From: Alphaproteobacteria bacterium
Lineage (GTDB): Bacteria > Pseudomonadota > Alphaproteobacteria > Micavibrionales > Micavibrionaceae
Direction of reading: 5' to 3'
Length of the DNA: 64,000 bases
Assembly: GCA_030427385.1 (NCBI GenBank)
Contig: JAUHWR010000001.1
Location: 620,001-684,000, forward strand
Both the position numbers and the translations under genes were made by a program. The notes beneath the pieces are model-generated. The model was not told the DNA's origin. It made no database searches and worked only from the letters and a program-made list of their open reading frames with translations. Each line of letters starts with the position of its first letter. Position 1 is the first letter of the stretch. This document shows, one piece after another, positions 1 to 8,362 of the stretch.

Positions 1-18
1 TATTTGATGCAGATCAGT

Positions 19-1713
19 TTAATTCGCCTGACGTCTTAAGAAGGCAGGAATATCCAAATCATTATCATCCTTTGCCTGTGGCTTAGTTGACGGCGTATCA
101 ATCGCCAAACTTCCTTGAGTTGGTGACGTTGTTTCAGATGAACGCTGTGTTTCCGGTCTGTTGTGATGTGAAACAGAGGCGCGTGCATTTTGTGCGAGCC
201 CTGTAATACGTTCCAGAAGGGAAGGGGAGGCGGATTTTTGTCTTTCCTCTTCGATGGGGGCAACAGGTTGCGCCGGCGGACGAAGATGGTAGCCACTTTG
301 CGGGGCGTGTTCTTCTTGTCCGTGCGCCATTGCAGTCGGGACAGATGCTTTGAGGACGGGCGGCATCGGCTGGTAAGTTGGGGGTGCCATATCTAGTTCA
401 TTTTTATCAATCTCAACAGGTGCGGGCGGAATAAAGGAATCATTGATGCGTTCTCCGCGCATGGCTGTGGTGCGTTCTCTTTCTTTATAAGAGGACGCGG
501 CTTCATAAGATTTTTGTTCAAATAGCTCAGCTTCAGGCTCTTCCGAGGACGATGACGCACTTTCTTGTGCTTTAGAATATTCAGCAACCGGCGAAACATC
601 CTGCTTAGCCTCTGTTTTCGTATTTTCTTTTTCAGGCTGGTTTGTATTTGAAACTGGCTTTGGTGTTTGAATACGGCTAACCGGGGCTTTATTGAAATCA
701 AAGTTTCCCGCAGGTTTTTTAGCTTTATTCCCTTGATCGATACCGGTGGCGATGACGGATACACGCATCACGCCTTCTAAGCTTTCATCAAATGTAGAGC
801 CAAAGATAATATTAGCTTCCGGATCAACTTCATCACGAATACGGTTACAGGCTTCATCAGCTTCAAAGAGGGTCATGTCATAACCGCCAGTAATGTTAAT
901 AATTACACCTTTTGCACCTTTCATGGAGACATCATCAAGAAGCGGATTATTAATAGCGGCTTCAGAGGCCTCGATTGCGCGACGCTCTCCGCTAGCTTCA
1001 CCTGTTCCCAGCATGGCTTTACCTTGATCAAGCATGGCAGAACGAATATCAGCAAAATCAAGATTAATCAGACCTGGCATGACCATCAGATCCGTGACGC
1101 CTTTAACCCCGGAGACCAAAACGCTATCGGCCATTTTAAAGGCTTCAGAGAAAGTGGTCTTTTCATTCGCAACGCGGAATAGATTTTGGTTTGGAATAAC
1201 AATAAGCGTATCCACGTATTGTTGCATCTCTTCGATTCCAGCTTCCGCCATTTTCATGCGATGCGTACCTTCAAAGTGGAAGGGTTTTGTCACTACGCCA
1301 ACGGTTAGAATGCCTTGCTCTCTGCATGCTTTAGCTATGACAGGGGCTGCGCCTGTTCCTGTGCCGCCGCCCATGCCGGCGGTGATGAATACCATATTGG
1401 CATCATGAATGTGGCTCATCACTTCTTCGATTGATTCTTCAGCCGCTGCGCGTCCTACTTCGGGGCGTGCTCCTGCGCCAAGGCCGCCCGTGATATCGGG
1501 ACCAAGCTGGATTTTGTTTGGGCATAGGGATTTGGTCAAAGATTGTGAATCTGAGTTACAAGCAAAAAGCTCAACACCTTCAATGTTTTCTGTGACCATA
1601 TTATTGACGGAATTAACGCCGCCGCCGCCAACGCCAAAAATACAAATTTTCGGAGATAGCTCTTCGCGTACGGAAGGGGCGTGTGATGATTGCATACGAA
1701 TATTAAGGGCCAT
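19..1713 (-). CDS. ftsZ: Cell division protein FtsZ
   Basis: FtsZ is the tubulin-like GTPase that polymerises at midcell into the Z ring and recruits the divisome. The 564-residue product shows the nucleotide-binding glycine region near residues 27-33 and the tubulin signature GGGTGTG at 115-121. A long low-complexity linker of about 200 residues rich in Pro, Ser and Glu follows, and the last residues are the alphaproteobacterial FtsA-binding tail ([10 protein letters not shown]). The frame stays open upstream to 1824, but I chose the ATG at 1713 because GGAGAG sits about 6 bases before it and MALN is a typical start. The length is normal for an alphaproteobacterial FtsZ with an extended linker. 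It is not next to ftsA, which lies at about 42 kb in this window; the usual ftsQ-ftsA-ftsZ order is broken. Confidence 0.97.
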   Translation of the reverse strand: MALNIRMQSSHAPSVREELSPKICIFGVGGGGVNSVNNMVTENIEGVELFACNSDSQSLTKSLCPNKIQLGPDITGGLGAGARPEVGRAAAEESIEEVMSHIHDANMVFITAGMGGGTGTGAAPVIAKACREQGILTVGVVTKPFHFEGTHRMKMAEAGIEEMQQYVDTLIVIPNQNLFRVANEKTTFSEAFKMADSVLVSGVKGVTDLMVMPGLINLDFADIRSAMLDQGKAMLGTGEASGERRAIEASEAAINNPLLDDVSMKGAKGVIINITGGYDMTLFEADEACNRIRDEVDPEANIIFGSTFDESLEGVMRVSVIATGIDQGNKAKKPAGNFDFNKAPVSRIQTPKPVSNTNQPEKENTKTEAKQDVSPVAEYSKAQESASSSSEEPEAELFEQKSYEAASSYKERERTTAMRGERINDSFIPPAPVEIDKNELDMAPPTYQPMPPVLKASVPTAMAHGQEEHAPQSGYHLRPPAQPVAPIEEERQKSASPSLLERITGLAQNARASVSHHNRPETQRSSETTSPTQGSLAIDTPSTKPQAKDDNDLDIPAFLRRQAN

Positions 1714-1862
1714 GGTGCTCTCCAAATTATGTTTATTTAGCGTGGTATTCCAAGAGAGGAAAACCGGAAATGAGAAGTTTTCAAAAATATAGAATCGAAA
1801 ACCAATACCATGAAAGTCTGTCACAGAGTTTTTAAAAGCGGAAGGGGATAACCTGTTTTTCC

Positions 1863-1871
1863 TGTGGATAA
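1863..1871 (-). promoter_or_regulatory. Perfect DnaA-box match upstream of ftsZ
   Basis: The minus strand reads TTATCCACA, a perfect match to the TTATNCACA DnaA box, about 150 bases upstream of the ftsZ start. Two weaker GGATAA-like sites lie at about 1850 and 1876. Function is inferred from the motif only. Confidence 0.4.
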
Positions 1872-1884
1872 CTTAAGGATAAAC

Positions 1885-2253
1885 TCACTTTTTTCGCATT
1901 GTTAGGAATACAATCTCATTCCCGTACTGGATTTGACCGCTCATTTGGATGCGATCATCTTTGCGTTGAAGTTTGAGGGTTGTTTTATATGTTTGCGGCT
2001 CGCGGGTGGGGGTGCCATTTATGCGCGTAAGGGCAAAATCCGGTGGTGCGTTGGTGGGATCTGCTACAGAGGTCATCTCAACTTGTGATTCGGACAGGGT
2101 TTTAAATGTACTTGTCCATTGGCACCCAGTTTTGTCTATGCGAGAAGTTTGGCCATTCGTGATTGTGGTTTCCCCATCGCTTTTTTTATCAAGAGGGCCT
2201 TGATAAGAGCTGGTGGTTGAGATTAGATATGTGCCGTCAAGGTCTGTGCTCAT
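1885..2253 (-). CDS. Hypothetical protein, 122 aa
   Basis: I do not recognise a family. The product is polar and Thr/Ser-rich, with no signal peptide and no membrane segment. Alternating short polar and hydrophobic stretches suggest a small beta-rich fold, for example a lipocalin- or THAP-like barrel (inference). It begins 24 bases after the stop of the XRE regulator on the same strand, so the two are probably co-transcribed, and it could be a product controlled with or by that regulator. The ATG at 2253 has no strong Shine-Dalgarno, which fits translational coupling to the upstream gene. It lies just upstream of ftsZ, with about 170 bases between. Confidence 0.6.
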   Translation of the reverse strand: MSTDLDGTYLISTTSSYQGPLDKKSDGETTITNGQTSRIDKTGCQWTSTFKTLSESQVEMTSVADPTNAPPDFALTRINGTPTREPQTYKTTLKLQRKDDRIQMSGQIQYGNEIVFLTMRKK

Positions 2254-2277
2254 GATTTGGTTTTATTATTCAAGGAG

Positions 2278-2931
2278 TTACGAGTTGTTTTTTTCATCAA
2301 GAGTGATGGCAGCTTTTTCCCAATAAGCGAAGAACTGACGCTTATAAGCCTCTGCAATAATTGGATTTTTTAGGACAATAATGTCTGGCTCTGGATCTAG
2401 TAGAATAATGGCGAGATGATTTGCAAAAACATAGAAGGGGACAGGAATAAATTGTGATTTAGGGATCCATTTATATTCACAAAATTCAGAATCGTGATAG
2501 CGATTATCGCCTTCTTTGAGCAGTATTTTATACTTAACGTTACGTGTATCAGTTACGCGCCGCATGTGTGGGCGAGTATGTTCGCCGCCCCAACGGGCAA
2601 AGTCATCTTCATCAACATTACTTATGTAGATCTCTCCGCCGTGTTTTTGCAAAGTTTTGACCACATATTCAAAGAAATCATGAAAGCCCTGTTGTCCGCG
2701 ATATGTACGCACCTGATTTGATTTCATGCGTACGCCATTATCGATAAACTCAATGCCATTCAGCTCCAAACAATCGCGAATAATACGAAGCGTGCTTTCA
2801 CGAGGTTGTGTGTTGCCATTTTCAATGGCGCCAATAGAAGTTGTCGAAATTCCTGTTTTTTCAGATAAATCTGACTGGCTCCAGTTTAAGATGCCGCGTG
2901 CACCTCTAATTTGTCCTGTTGTGATATTCAT
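2278..2931 (-). CDS. XRE-family transcriptional regulator with C-terminal sensor-like domain
   Basis: Residues 1-60 form a Cro/C1-type helix-turn-helix: GQIRGARGILNWSQSDLSEK followed by the recognition helix and a conserved IENGNTQPR turn. Residues 75-217 form a separate domain with a TYRGQQGFHDFFEYV segment, also seen after XRE domains in other alphaproteobacterial regulators; its ligand is unknown. The 217-residue length fits a two-domain regulator rather than a bare phage repressor. It is a cytoplasmic DNA-binding protein. It is followed by a 122-residue unknown gene and preceded by the intergenic region that holds a candidate small RNA. The regulated genes cannot be read from the sequence. 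Confidence 0.8.
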   Translation of the reverse strand: MNITTGQIRGARGILNWSQSDLSEKTGISTTSIGAIENGNTQPRESTLRIIRDCLELNGIEFIDNGVRMKSNQVRTYRGQQGFHDFFEYVVKTLQKHGGEIYISNVDEDDFARWGGEHTRPHMRRVTDTRNVKYKILLKEGDNRYHDSEFCEYKWIPKSQFIPVPFYVFANHLAIILLDPEPDIIVLKNPIIAEAYKRQFFAYWEKAAITLDEKNNS

Positions 2932-3032
2932 TCATAATCCTTTACCCATACACTTAATATTATAACAAGTTACGTCCCTGTCCAGTCTTTAGTTCATTAA
3001 AAATGAGGATATAAACCATAATTTGGGCAAAA

Positions 3033-3062
3033 TTGTGTTATTTTTATTGACATACTTATAAT
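3033..3062 (+). promoter_or_regulatory. Sigma-70-like promoter of candidate sRNA
   Basis: A perfect TATAAT -10 at 3057-3062 lies 18 bases after a TTGTGT -35 at 3033-3038. It directs transcription rightwards into the structured region that ends in a terminator at about 3209. Confidence 0.5.
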
Positions 3063-3068
3063 GTTGTG

Positions 3069-3209
3069 AAAAAAACCGTATTAACTTCAGATTATTATCA
3101 GTTGTGAATGTTGATCTCTTAGTGAGATTTAACATTTTACCACTAATAATCTTTAGGAACCCCACACAATGCCTAGGCCGTTTGATTTGTTTCAAGCGGT
3201 CTTTTTTTT
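3069..3209 (+). ncRNA. Candidate structured small RNA upstream of mraZ
   Basis: This intergenic interval (2932-3354) has no convincing ORF but does have transcript architecture. A consensus -10 (3057-3062) predicts a start near 3069. A long imperfect hairpin follows: 3089-3097 pairs perfectly with 3144-3152, and after an internal loop 3107-3118 pairs with 3124-3136. The RNA would end at the terminator stem at 3175-3202 plus a U tract. The predicted length is about 140 nt. A single-stranded stretch, GGAACCCCACAC at about 3156-3167, could be an antisense seed or ribosome-binding-like segment. I could not match it to 6S, SRP or tmRNA. A terminated leader is the alternative. Confidence 0.5.
3175..3209 (+). 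terminator. Rho-independent terminator
   Basis: An 11-bp stem pairs 3175-3185 with 3192-3202 (two or three G-U pairs) around a 6-base loop, followed directly by an eight-base T run. It would end transcripts entering from the left before the mraZ promoter. Confidence 0.75.
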
Positions 3210-3275
3210 GTTTTGAATTCTAATGCTTTTTCGGCAGAAAAATTAATTGCAGAAAGTAATAAAAACCCAGTAAAT

Positions 3276-3320
3276 CCATTGACTTCCCATGAAAAACCAT
3301 GTTATACCATATATATCCAT
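3276..3320 (+). promoter_or_regulatory. mraZ promoter overlapped by phased CCAT repeats (MraZ operator)
   Basis: CCAT occurs at 3276, 3287, 3297, 3307 and 3317, so the spacing is 11 and then 10, 10, 10 bases. On the other strand these are TGG-containing direct repeats with one-helical-turn spacing, the layout of the MraZ binding boxes known from E. coli (TGGGN repeats with 10-bp period). A promoter, TTGACT at 3279-3284 with TTATAC or TATACC at 3302-3308, is fully embedded in the repeats. This fits autorepression of the dcw operon by MraZ. Confidence 0.65.
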
Positions 3321-3354
3321 TAAATGTTTTTGGGTATAAGAATTGGGGACTGGT

Positions 3355-3804
3355 TTGGGGTTATTTTTATCCACAGCTGTGAATAAAATTGATAAAAAGG
3401 GGCGCGTATCTGTCCCTTCGCATTTTCGTAATGTAGTTTCTGCACTTTCATTTCAGGGTGTCATCTTGTTTCCATCACATCATCATGCCTGCCTTGAGGG
3501 GTTTGGAATTGATTACATAGAAGAGATTAGTAACCGGCTTGATACATTTGATTTATTTTCAAATGAGCAAGATGATCTGGCGACAACGATTTTCGGCGAG
3601 TCTGTCCAATTAGCATTTGATACGGACGGGCGAATTTTATTGCCCCAGGAACTTCGCGAACATGCGGGCCTAACAAATGAGGCTGCATTTGTGGGTATGG
3701 GGCAGAAATTCCAGATTTGGACGCCGGAAGGATTTCAAGCGCGTAAGAGCGCATCGCGCGCTAATGTTGCGTCAAAGTCGTTAACCTTACCAAAGGGGCA
3801 ATAA
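3355..3804 (+). CDS. mraZ: Transcriptional regulator MraZ
   Basis: MraZ is the AbrB-fold DNA-binding regulator that opens the dcw cluster and represses it by binding repeats in its own promoter. The protein has the two SpoVT/AbrB-like halves: an N-terminal KIDKKGRVSVPSHFR segment and a C-terminal LAFDTDGRILLPQELREHAG segment. I chose the TTG at 3355 (149 residues) because the usual MraZ start motif (x-LFLST) begins there and GGGGA at 3345-3349 gives a five-base-spaced ribosome site; the TTG at 3343 is a longer alternative. The phased CCAT operator lies 35-80 bases upstream. rsmH starts immediately after the stop codon. The gene start contains two inverted perfect DnaA boxes. Confidence 0.93.
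   Translation: MGLFLSTAVNKIDKKGRVSVPSHFRNVVSALSFQGVILFPSHHHACLEGFGIDYIEEISNRLDTFDLFSNEQDDLATTIFGESVQLAFDTDGRILLPQELREHAGLTNEAAFVGMGQKFQIWTPEGFQARKSASRANVASKSLTLPKGQ
3367..3386. promoter_or_regulatory. Inverted pair of perfect DnaA boxes inside mraZ
   Basis: TTATCCACA at 3367-3375 and TGTGAATAA at 3378-3386 are two TTATNCACA matches in opposite orientation, separated by two bases, at codons 5-11 of mraZ. DnaA binding here is inferred from motif identity only. Confidence 0.4.
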
Positions 3805-4743
3805 ATGAGTAAGTTTGCCCATATCTCCGTGATGTTAAATGAGGTGGTCGCTCATATGCACCCTCAAGACGGCGAGGTCTATGCCGATGGCACATTAGGC
3901 GGCGGCGGATATTCATTGGCGCTTTTGCAAGAGGCAAAGTGTAAAGTATATGGCATTGATCGCGATGCAACGGCAATTAAGCATGCCGCAGAATTGCATG
4001 AGGATTTGATCCCTGTGCGTGGATGCTTTGGTGATGTGCGAGTGCTTGTTCCTGAGCCGTTGGATGGATTTATGCTGGATTTGGGCGTGTCCTCCGTTCA
4101 GATTGATACGCCGGAGCGCGGTTTCTCGTTTCGCTATGATGGGCCGCTCGATATGCGTATGGATCAAAATCAGGCTTTGAGCGCGGCGGATATTGTTAAT
4201 ACATATGAAGAAAAGCCTCTGGCGGATTTGATTTACAAATATGGCGAGGAGCGGAAGTCACGCTATATCGCAAGTGCCATTGTAAAACGCCGTGCAGATA
4301 AGCCGTTTGAAACGACTTCTGATTTGGCTGAGATTGTTCGGGAGGTGGTTTATAAATCACCTAAGGATAAGCAAGATCCTGCAACGCGTACATTTCAGGC
4401 GCTGCGCATCGCGGTCAATGATGAGCTGGGTGAATTAGAACGTGCATTGGAAGCTTCGATTTATATCCTGAAACCGGGCGGGCGTTTGGTGGTTGTGTCT
4501 TTTCATTCATTGGAAGATTCCATTGTAAAAACGTTTTTACGCGAGAAGGCGGGAGCGTTACCGACAGGATCGCGTTATATGCCACAGGGCATTAATGAAA
4601 ATATTGAGCCGTTATTTAAGCTATCGTCTAAAAAAGCAGTTTTCCCGACGGACGCCGAAATTAAAGCAAACCCGCGAGCAAGATCCGCCAGATTGCGATC
4701 TGCCATACGAACCAATACACAACATGAAGGTCAGGACTCTTAA
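3805..4743 (+). CDS. rsmH: 16S rRNA (cytosine1402-N4)-methyltransferase RsmH
   Basis: RsmH (MraW) transfers a methyl group from S-adenosylmethionine to N4 of C1402 in 16S rRNA. The 312-residue protein opens with HISVMLNEVV, and the SAM-binding motif is DGTLGGGGYS at about residues 28-37. Other family motifs are LDLGVSSVQID, RGFSFRYDGPLDMRMD and VVSFHSLEDSIVK. The length is normal for the family. The ATG directly follows the mraZ stop codon, so it is translated from the mraZ-led mRNA, and its stop lies inside the start region of ftsL. Confidence 0.97.
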   Translation: MSKFAHISVMLNEVVAHMHPQDGEVYADGTLGGGGYSLALLQEAKCKVYGIDRDATAIKHAAELHEDLIPVRGCFGDVRVLVPEPLDGFMLDLGVSSVQIDTPERGFSFRYDGPLDMRMDQNQALSAADIVNTYEEKPLADLIYKYGEERKSRYIASAIVKRRADKPFETTSDLAEIVREVVYKSPKDKQDPATRTFQALRIAVNDELGELERALEASIYILKPGGRLVVVSFHSLEDSIVKTFLREKAGALPTGSRYMPQGINENIEPLFKLSSKKAVFPTDAEIKANPRARSARLRSAIRTNTQHEGQDS

Positions 4744-4744
4744 T

Positions 4745-5215
4745 ATGAAACATCTATTCTGTCTATCCGTTTGGATATTTACATTTATAATTGGTGGCGG
4801 ATTGTTTTGGACGAGTAACGAGGTGCAGAATGCGGAAAGTGAGCGTCGCGCCTTGTCCTCTAATATCTCTGGCCATAAGGAACGCTTTGCCGTGTTAAGC
4901 GCCGAATGGCATTATCTGAATAACCCTGCTTACTTAGATGAATTGGCAGGCCTTGCCTTTAATGATGAAACCGATAGTTCGGAGCGTGTAACGGTTTTGG
5001 CGGATAGTAGCCACTTACCAAAAATGGAAGGTTTAATTTTGCCAGCTAGAAAGCCGGAAATTCCTGCTCATGTAAAAGAATCAGTCAAAAAGGATGCGCC
5101 GGTTATTGTGGCGGCTGCCAAAAACGTGCAACCTTTAATGAAAGCAACTGCACGTGCTGTGCCGCGTAAAAGTCAGTCAGACTTTTCGATGGTGTTAGCA
5201 TCTTGGACAAGATAA
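4745..5215 (+). CDS. ftsL: Cell division protein FtsL-like
   Basis: This is a small bitopic membrane protein between rsmH and ftsI, the conserved FtsL position. The 156-residue product has a short cytoplasmic N-terminus, one transmembrane segment at about residues 5-25, and a periplasmic coiled-coil-like stretch with a LSAEWHYLNNPAYLDELA motif typical of alphaproteobacterial FtsL. The C-terminal third is Lys/Ala/Pro-rich and probably disordered. I chose the ATG at 4745 because AGGA lies 8 bases upstream; an in-frame ATG at 4724 overlaps the end of rsmH and lacks a ribosome site. FtsL would bridge FtsB/FtsQ and activate FtsWI; FtsQ is not encoded here. Assignment rests on position plus topology, since FtsL sequence is poorly conserved. 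Confidence 0.85.
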   Translation: MKHLFCLSVWIFTFIIGGGLFWTSNEVQNAESERRALSSNISGHKERFAVLSAEWHYLNNPAYLDELAGLAFNDETDSSERVTVLADSSHLPKMEGLILPARKPEIPAHVKESVKKDAPVIVAAAKNVQPLMKATARAVPRKSQSDFSMVLASWTR

Positions 5216-5221
5216 TTAGCT

Positions 5222-6955
5222 ATGGGATTAGCATCTGAACATGTTACTCGAAAGCGCCCACTTTCTTCGGAAATTCGTGGAGAGCAAAGTTCTATTTTCG
5301 ATTTGGCTCGTGGACGGCTCTCAATTTTAAGTACCTTCTTTATAGTTATTTATATCGTTGTCGCGGCGCGGGTGATTGATTTGTCCGTAGTGCAGGGGGC
5401 ATTGATGAAGGTTCAGGAGGCATCGCCAATTGAGCAAGTTGCTACGCAATCGCGCGCTCGCGGGCAAATTTATGATCGCAACGATGTTTTGCTTGCGACT
5501 ACGCTGAAAACCAAATCCTTATTTGTTGATTCAAGTATAATTGAAAATCCTCAAGCCGTTTTAACGGAGCTAAATAAAGTTATTCCTAACTTGCCGCAAA
5601 AAAAGACTTTGGCGGCGCTTTCTAGTGGAAATCGATTTGACTGGATTGCGCGGGATTTAACGCCGGAGCAACAAAAAGCAATTTTAATGATTGGTGAGCC
5701 TGCCTTAGGTTTTCAGGAAGAAAGCCGCCGTGTTTATCCGCAGGGACATTTAGCATCGCATTTAATTGGGTATACGGATGTTGACGGCGTTGGTTTGTCA
5801 GGTCTTGAGCGGTCATATAATGTGGCATTAAAAAAAGGTGATAAACCTTTGAAGACCACTTTAGATATTCGTTTACAGCATGCAATGAATAAGGAGCTGG
5901 CGGCGACTATGGAGGAATTCAGAGCCAAATCTGCAACTGGCATAATCATGAACGTTAAAAGCGGTGAAATTTTAGCGGGAGGCTCATTACCGTATTTCGA
6001 TTCCAATAATATTAATGCCGCTAATGATGATCAGCGTTTTAATCGCATGACGCTTGGCGTTTATGAAATGGGGTCAATTTTTAAAATTTTTTCCACGGCG
6101 GCTTTGTTAAATGAAGGTTCGGAAATGGGACGTATGTTTGATGCGAGAAAGCCATTAAGATCCGGACGTTTTTCCATTCGTGATTATCATGCCGAAAAGC
6201 GCATTATGAGCGTACCGGAAGTATTTATGCATTCCTCTAATATTGGATCTGCGTTGATGGGGAAGGATTTAGGCGCGGATAAAATGCAAGCCTATTATCG
6301 TAATTTAGGACTGCTTAATAAGCCTGAATTTTCTATACAAGAAATCGGGAATCCTCTAATTCCCGGAACGTGGCGTGATATTAACACGCTGACCGGCTCC
6401 TATGGTCATGGTATTGCCGTTAGCCCCTTACAATTAGCGGCGGCGGTTGCCACATCTGTATCGGATGGAACGTATGTGCGCCCCTATTTGGTGGAAGACA
6501 TACAAAAGAATGAAACAGACGTGCGTGTTTTCACTCAGGACACTGTCGATAAAATGCGTTTATTACTGCGTCTAAATGCTTTGGAGGGGACAGGCAAAAA
6601 CGCCCTTGTTGCCGGATATGAAATTGGTGGAAAAACCGGTACGGCAGAAAAACCAAATCCATCTGGTGGATATGACCATGATAAAAAAATATCTTCTTTT
6701 GTCTCAATTTTTCCGGCGAAAGATCCGCAATATCTGGTGCTGGTTTTGGTGGATGAGCCAATCGGGCATCCTGGTAAAGGATCATATGGTTATGCCACAG
6801 GGGGATGGGTTGCTGCGCCTGCTGCGAAACGTATTGTTGAGCGTATGGTGCGGATTTTAGGGATTAAACCTTTTGCGACAGAAGAAAATAGCGATTTTGT
6901 GGAGCCAATTTTGAAATATATTGAAGGCAATGATAAGTTGGCGCATGCAAATTAA
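5222..6955 (+). CDS. ftsI: Division-specific peptidoglycan transpeptidase FtsI (PBP3)
   Basis: FtsI crosslinks septal peptidoglycan as partner of FtsW. The 577-residue class B penicillin-binding protein has one transmembrane segment at about 33-50, the dimerisation/pedestal domain starting around RARGQIYDRN, and the transpeptidase domain. All three active-site motifs are present: S-x-x-K as SIFK at 285-288 (nucleophile Ser285), SSN at 338-340 and KTGT at 471-474. The residue before the active-site loop is Met (EMGSIFK) where most family members have Pro (EPGS), a mild variation. The gene starts six bases after ftsL and its stop overlaps the murE start by 11 bases. Confidence 0.97.
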   Translation: MGLASEHVTRKRPLSSEIRGEQSSIFDLARGRLSILSTFFIVIYIVVAARVIDLSVVQGALMKVQEASPIEQVATQSRARGQIYDRNDVLLATTLKTKSLFVDSSIIENPQAVLTELNKVIPNLPQKKTLAALSSGNRFDWIARDLTPEQQKAILMIGEPALGFQEESRRVYPQGHLASHLIGYTDVDGVGLSGLERSYNVALKKGDKPLKTTLDIRLQHAMNKELAATMEEFRAKSATGIIMNVKSGEILAGGSLPYFDSNNINAANDDQRFNRMTLGVYEMGSIFKIFSTAALLNEGSEMGRMFDARKPLRSGRFSIRDYHAEKRIMSVPEVFMHSSNIGSALMGKDLGADKMQAYYRNLGLLNKPEFSIQEIGNPLIPGTWRDINTLTGSYGHGIAVSPLQLAAAVATSVSDGTYVRPYLVEDIQKNETDVRVFTQDTVDKMRLLLRLNALEGTGKNALVAGYEIGGKTGTAEKPNPSGGYDHDKKISSFVSIFPAKDPQYLVLVLVDEPIGHPGKGSYGYATGGWVAAPAAKRIVERMVRILGIKPFATEENSDFVEPILKYIEGNDKLAHAN

Positions 6956-8354
6956 CACCAAAATTACAGGTCTGACCGCAGATAGCCGTGAGGTGAAGGC
7001 GGGGTATTTATTTGCCGCTCTTCTGGGGGCAAAAGTGGATGGGCGTGATTATATTTCAAAAGCAATTGAAAATGGAGCGCAAGTTATTATTGCGCCCACA
7101 GGTACAGCTAAACCTGAGGGGGATGTGGAATTTATAACAGATGATCATCCGCGCCGGATTTATGCGATGGCATGTGCCGATTTTTACAAAAATCAACCCG
7201 CAAAAATCGTTGCGGTGACGGGAACCAATGGCAAAACGTCCACAGTTAACTTTGTGCAACAGCTTTGGCAGATTCTTGGCATTAAGGGCGCAAGCCTTGG
7301 AACATTGGGGGTTAAGACTGCGGATGACTTTATTGAAGGGGCAATGACAACCCCAGATCCACGTGTCATGCATCAAACACTTTCTGATTTAGTCCAGAAA
7401 AAAATTACTCATGTGGCATTAGAGGCATCATCGCACGGTTTGGATCAAAATCGTTTGGACGGAGTGAATGTACACGCAGCGGCTTTTACTAATCTAACGC
7501 AGGATCATTTAGATTATCATGGAGATATGGACGCCTATTTTCAGGCGAAGGCTTATTTATTTTCTGAGTTATTACCAAGCGGCGGAGCGGCAGTTCTTAA
7601 TTCCGACATGCCTTATTTTGAAAAGATAAAGGGCATATGTGATGCTAAATCCCTGCGTGTCATGGGATATGGTACAAAGCAGGGCGAATATCTATCTTAC
7701 AAAGAGCCAAAAGCAACCGCGAGCGGATATGATATTGAATTGAAAATTAAGGGGGCAAAAAAAGAATTTCACTTACCTTTAGTGGGGCGTTTCCAAGTTG
7801 ATAACGCGTTGGCGGCGGTATTGTTGGTTTATGGTGAGGGCCTTCATGATCTGGACACTATTTTGAGAGCGGCTCAGTTATTAAAGCCTGTTAGGGGACG
7901 TTTGGAAATGGTAAGTGGGCATCCCAAAGACGCGGCGATTTTTGTGGATTATGCTCATACGCCTGATGCGCTGGAAAATGCATTGAAATCATTGCGTCAT
8001 CATACAAAAAAGCGTTTGATTTGTGTATTCGGATGCGGCGGTGACCGTGACAAAACCAAGCGTCCTTTAATGGCTGCGGCGGCATTTAAATATTCTGATG
8101 TGGCCATTTTAACCGATGATAATCCGCGCAGTGAAGATCCGGCGGCAATTCGGGCGGATGCTTTAAAGGGCGCCCCGGATGCTTTAGAGATTGACGATCG
8201 CCGCGAAGCGATTGATTGCGCCGTGCAAATTGCAGAAAAAGGCGATGTGATTTTAGTGGCTGGCAAAGGGCATGAGCAGGGACAGGAAATTATGGGCGTG
8301 AAGCATCCCTTTGATGATGTGAGCGAAGTAAAGAAGGCGATTAAAGGTTTATAG
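6945..8354 (+). CDS. murE: UDP-MurNAc-tripeptide synthetase MurE (meso-diaminopimelate type)
   Basis: MurE adds the third peptide residue to UDP-MurNAc-L-Ala-D-Glu in the cytoplasm, using ATP. The ATP loop is GTNGKTS at residues 93-99, preceded by the MurE N-terminal domain (ITGLTADSREVKAGYLFAAL). The motif DDNPRSEDP marks meso-diaminopimelate specificity, so this organism has Gram-negative-type peptidoglycan. I chose the ATG at 6945 from the alignment of the N-terminal motif; it overlaps the ftsI stop and lacks a clear Shine-Dalgarno, which is consistent with coupling. In-frame alternatives are ATG 6930 and TTG 6921. Confidence 0.96.
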   Translation: MQINTKITGLTADSREVKAGYLFAALLGAKVDGRDYISKAIENGAQVIIAPTGTAKPEGDVEFITDDHPRRIYAMACADFYKNQPAKIVAVTGTNGKTSTVNFVQQLWQILGIKGASLGTLGVKTADDFIEGAMTTPDPRVMHQTLSDLVQKKITHVALEASSHGLDQNRLDGVNVHAAAFTNLTQDHLDYHGDMDAYFQAKAYLFSELLPSGGAAVLNSDMPYFEKIKGICDAKSLRVMGYGTKQGEYLSYKEPKATASGYDIELKIKGAKKEFHLPLVGRFQVDNALAAVLLVYGEGLHDLDTILRAAQLLKPVRGRLEMVSGHPKDAAIFVDYAHTPDALENALKSLRHHTKKRLICVFGCGGDRDKTKRPLMAAAAFKYSDVAILTDDNPRSEDPAAIRADALKGAPDALEIDDRREAIDCAVQIAEKGDVILVAGKGHEQGQEIMGVKHPFDDVSEVKKAIKGL

Positions 8355-8362
8355 TAATAATT

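Noticed and set aside
19-1824. Extended FtsZ start upstream of MALN
   Set aside because: The 37 extra residues are not FtsZ-like and a good GGAGAG site precedes the ATG at 1713.
3047-3052. TTGACA as -35 of the small-RNA promoter
   Set aside because: No -10-like hexamer lies 16-18 bases downstream (only A's); the TATAAT with TTGTGT is the better pair.
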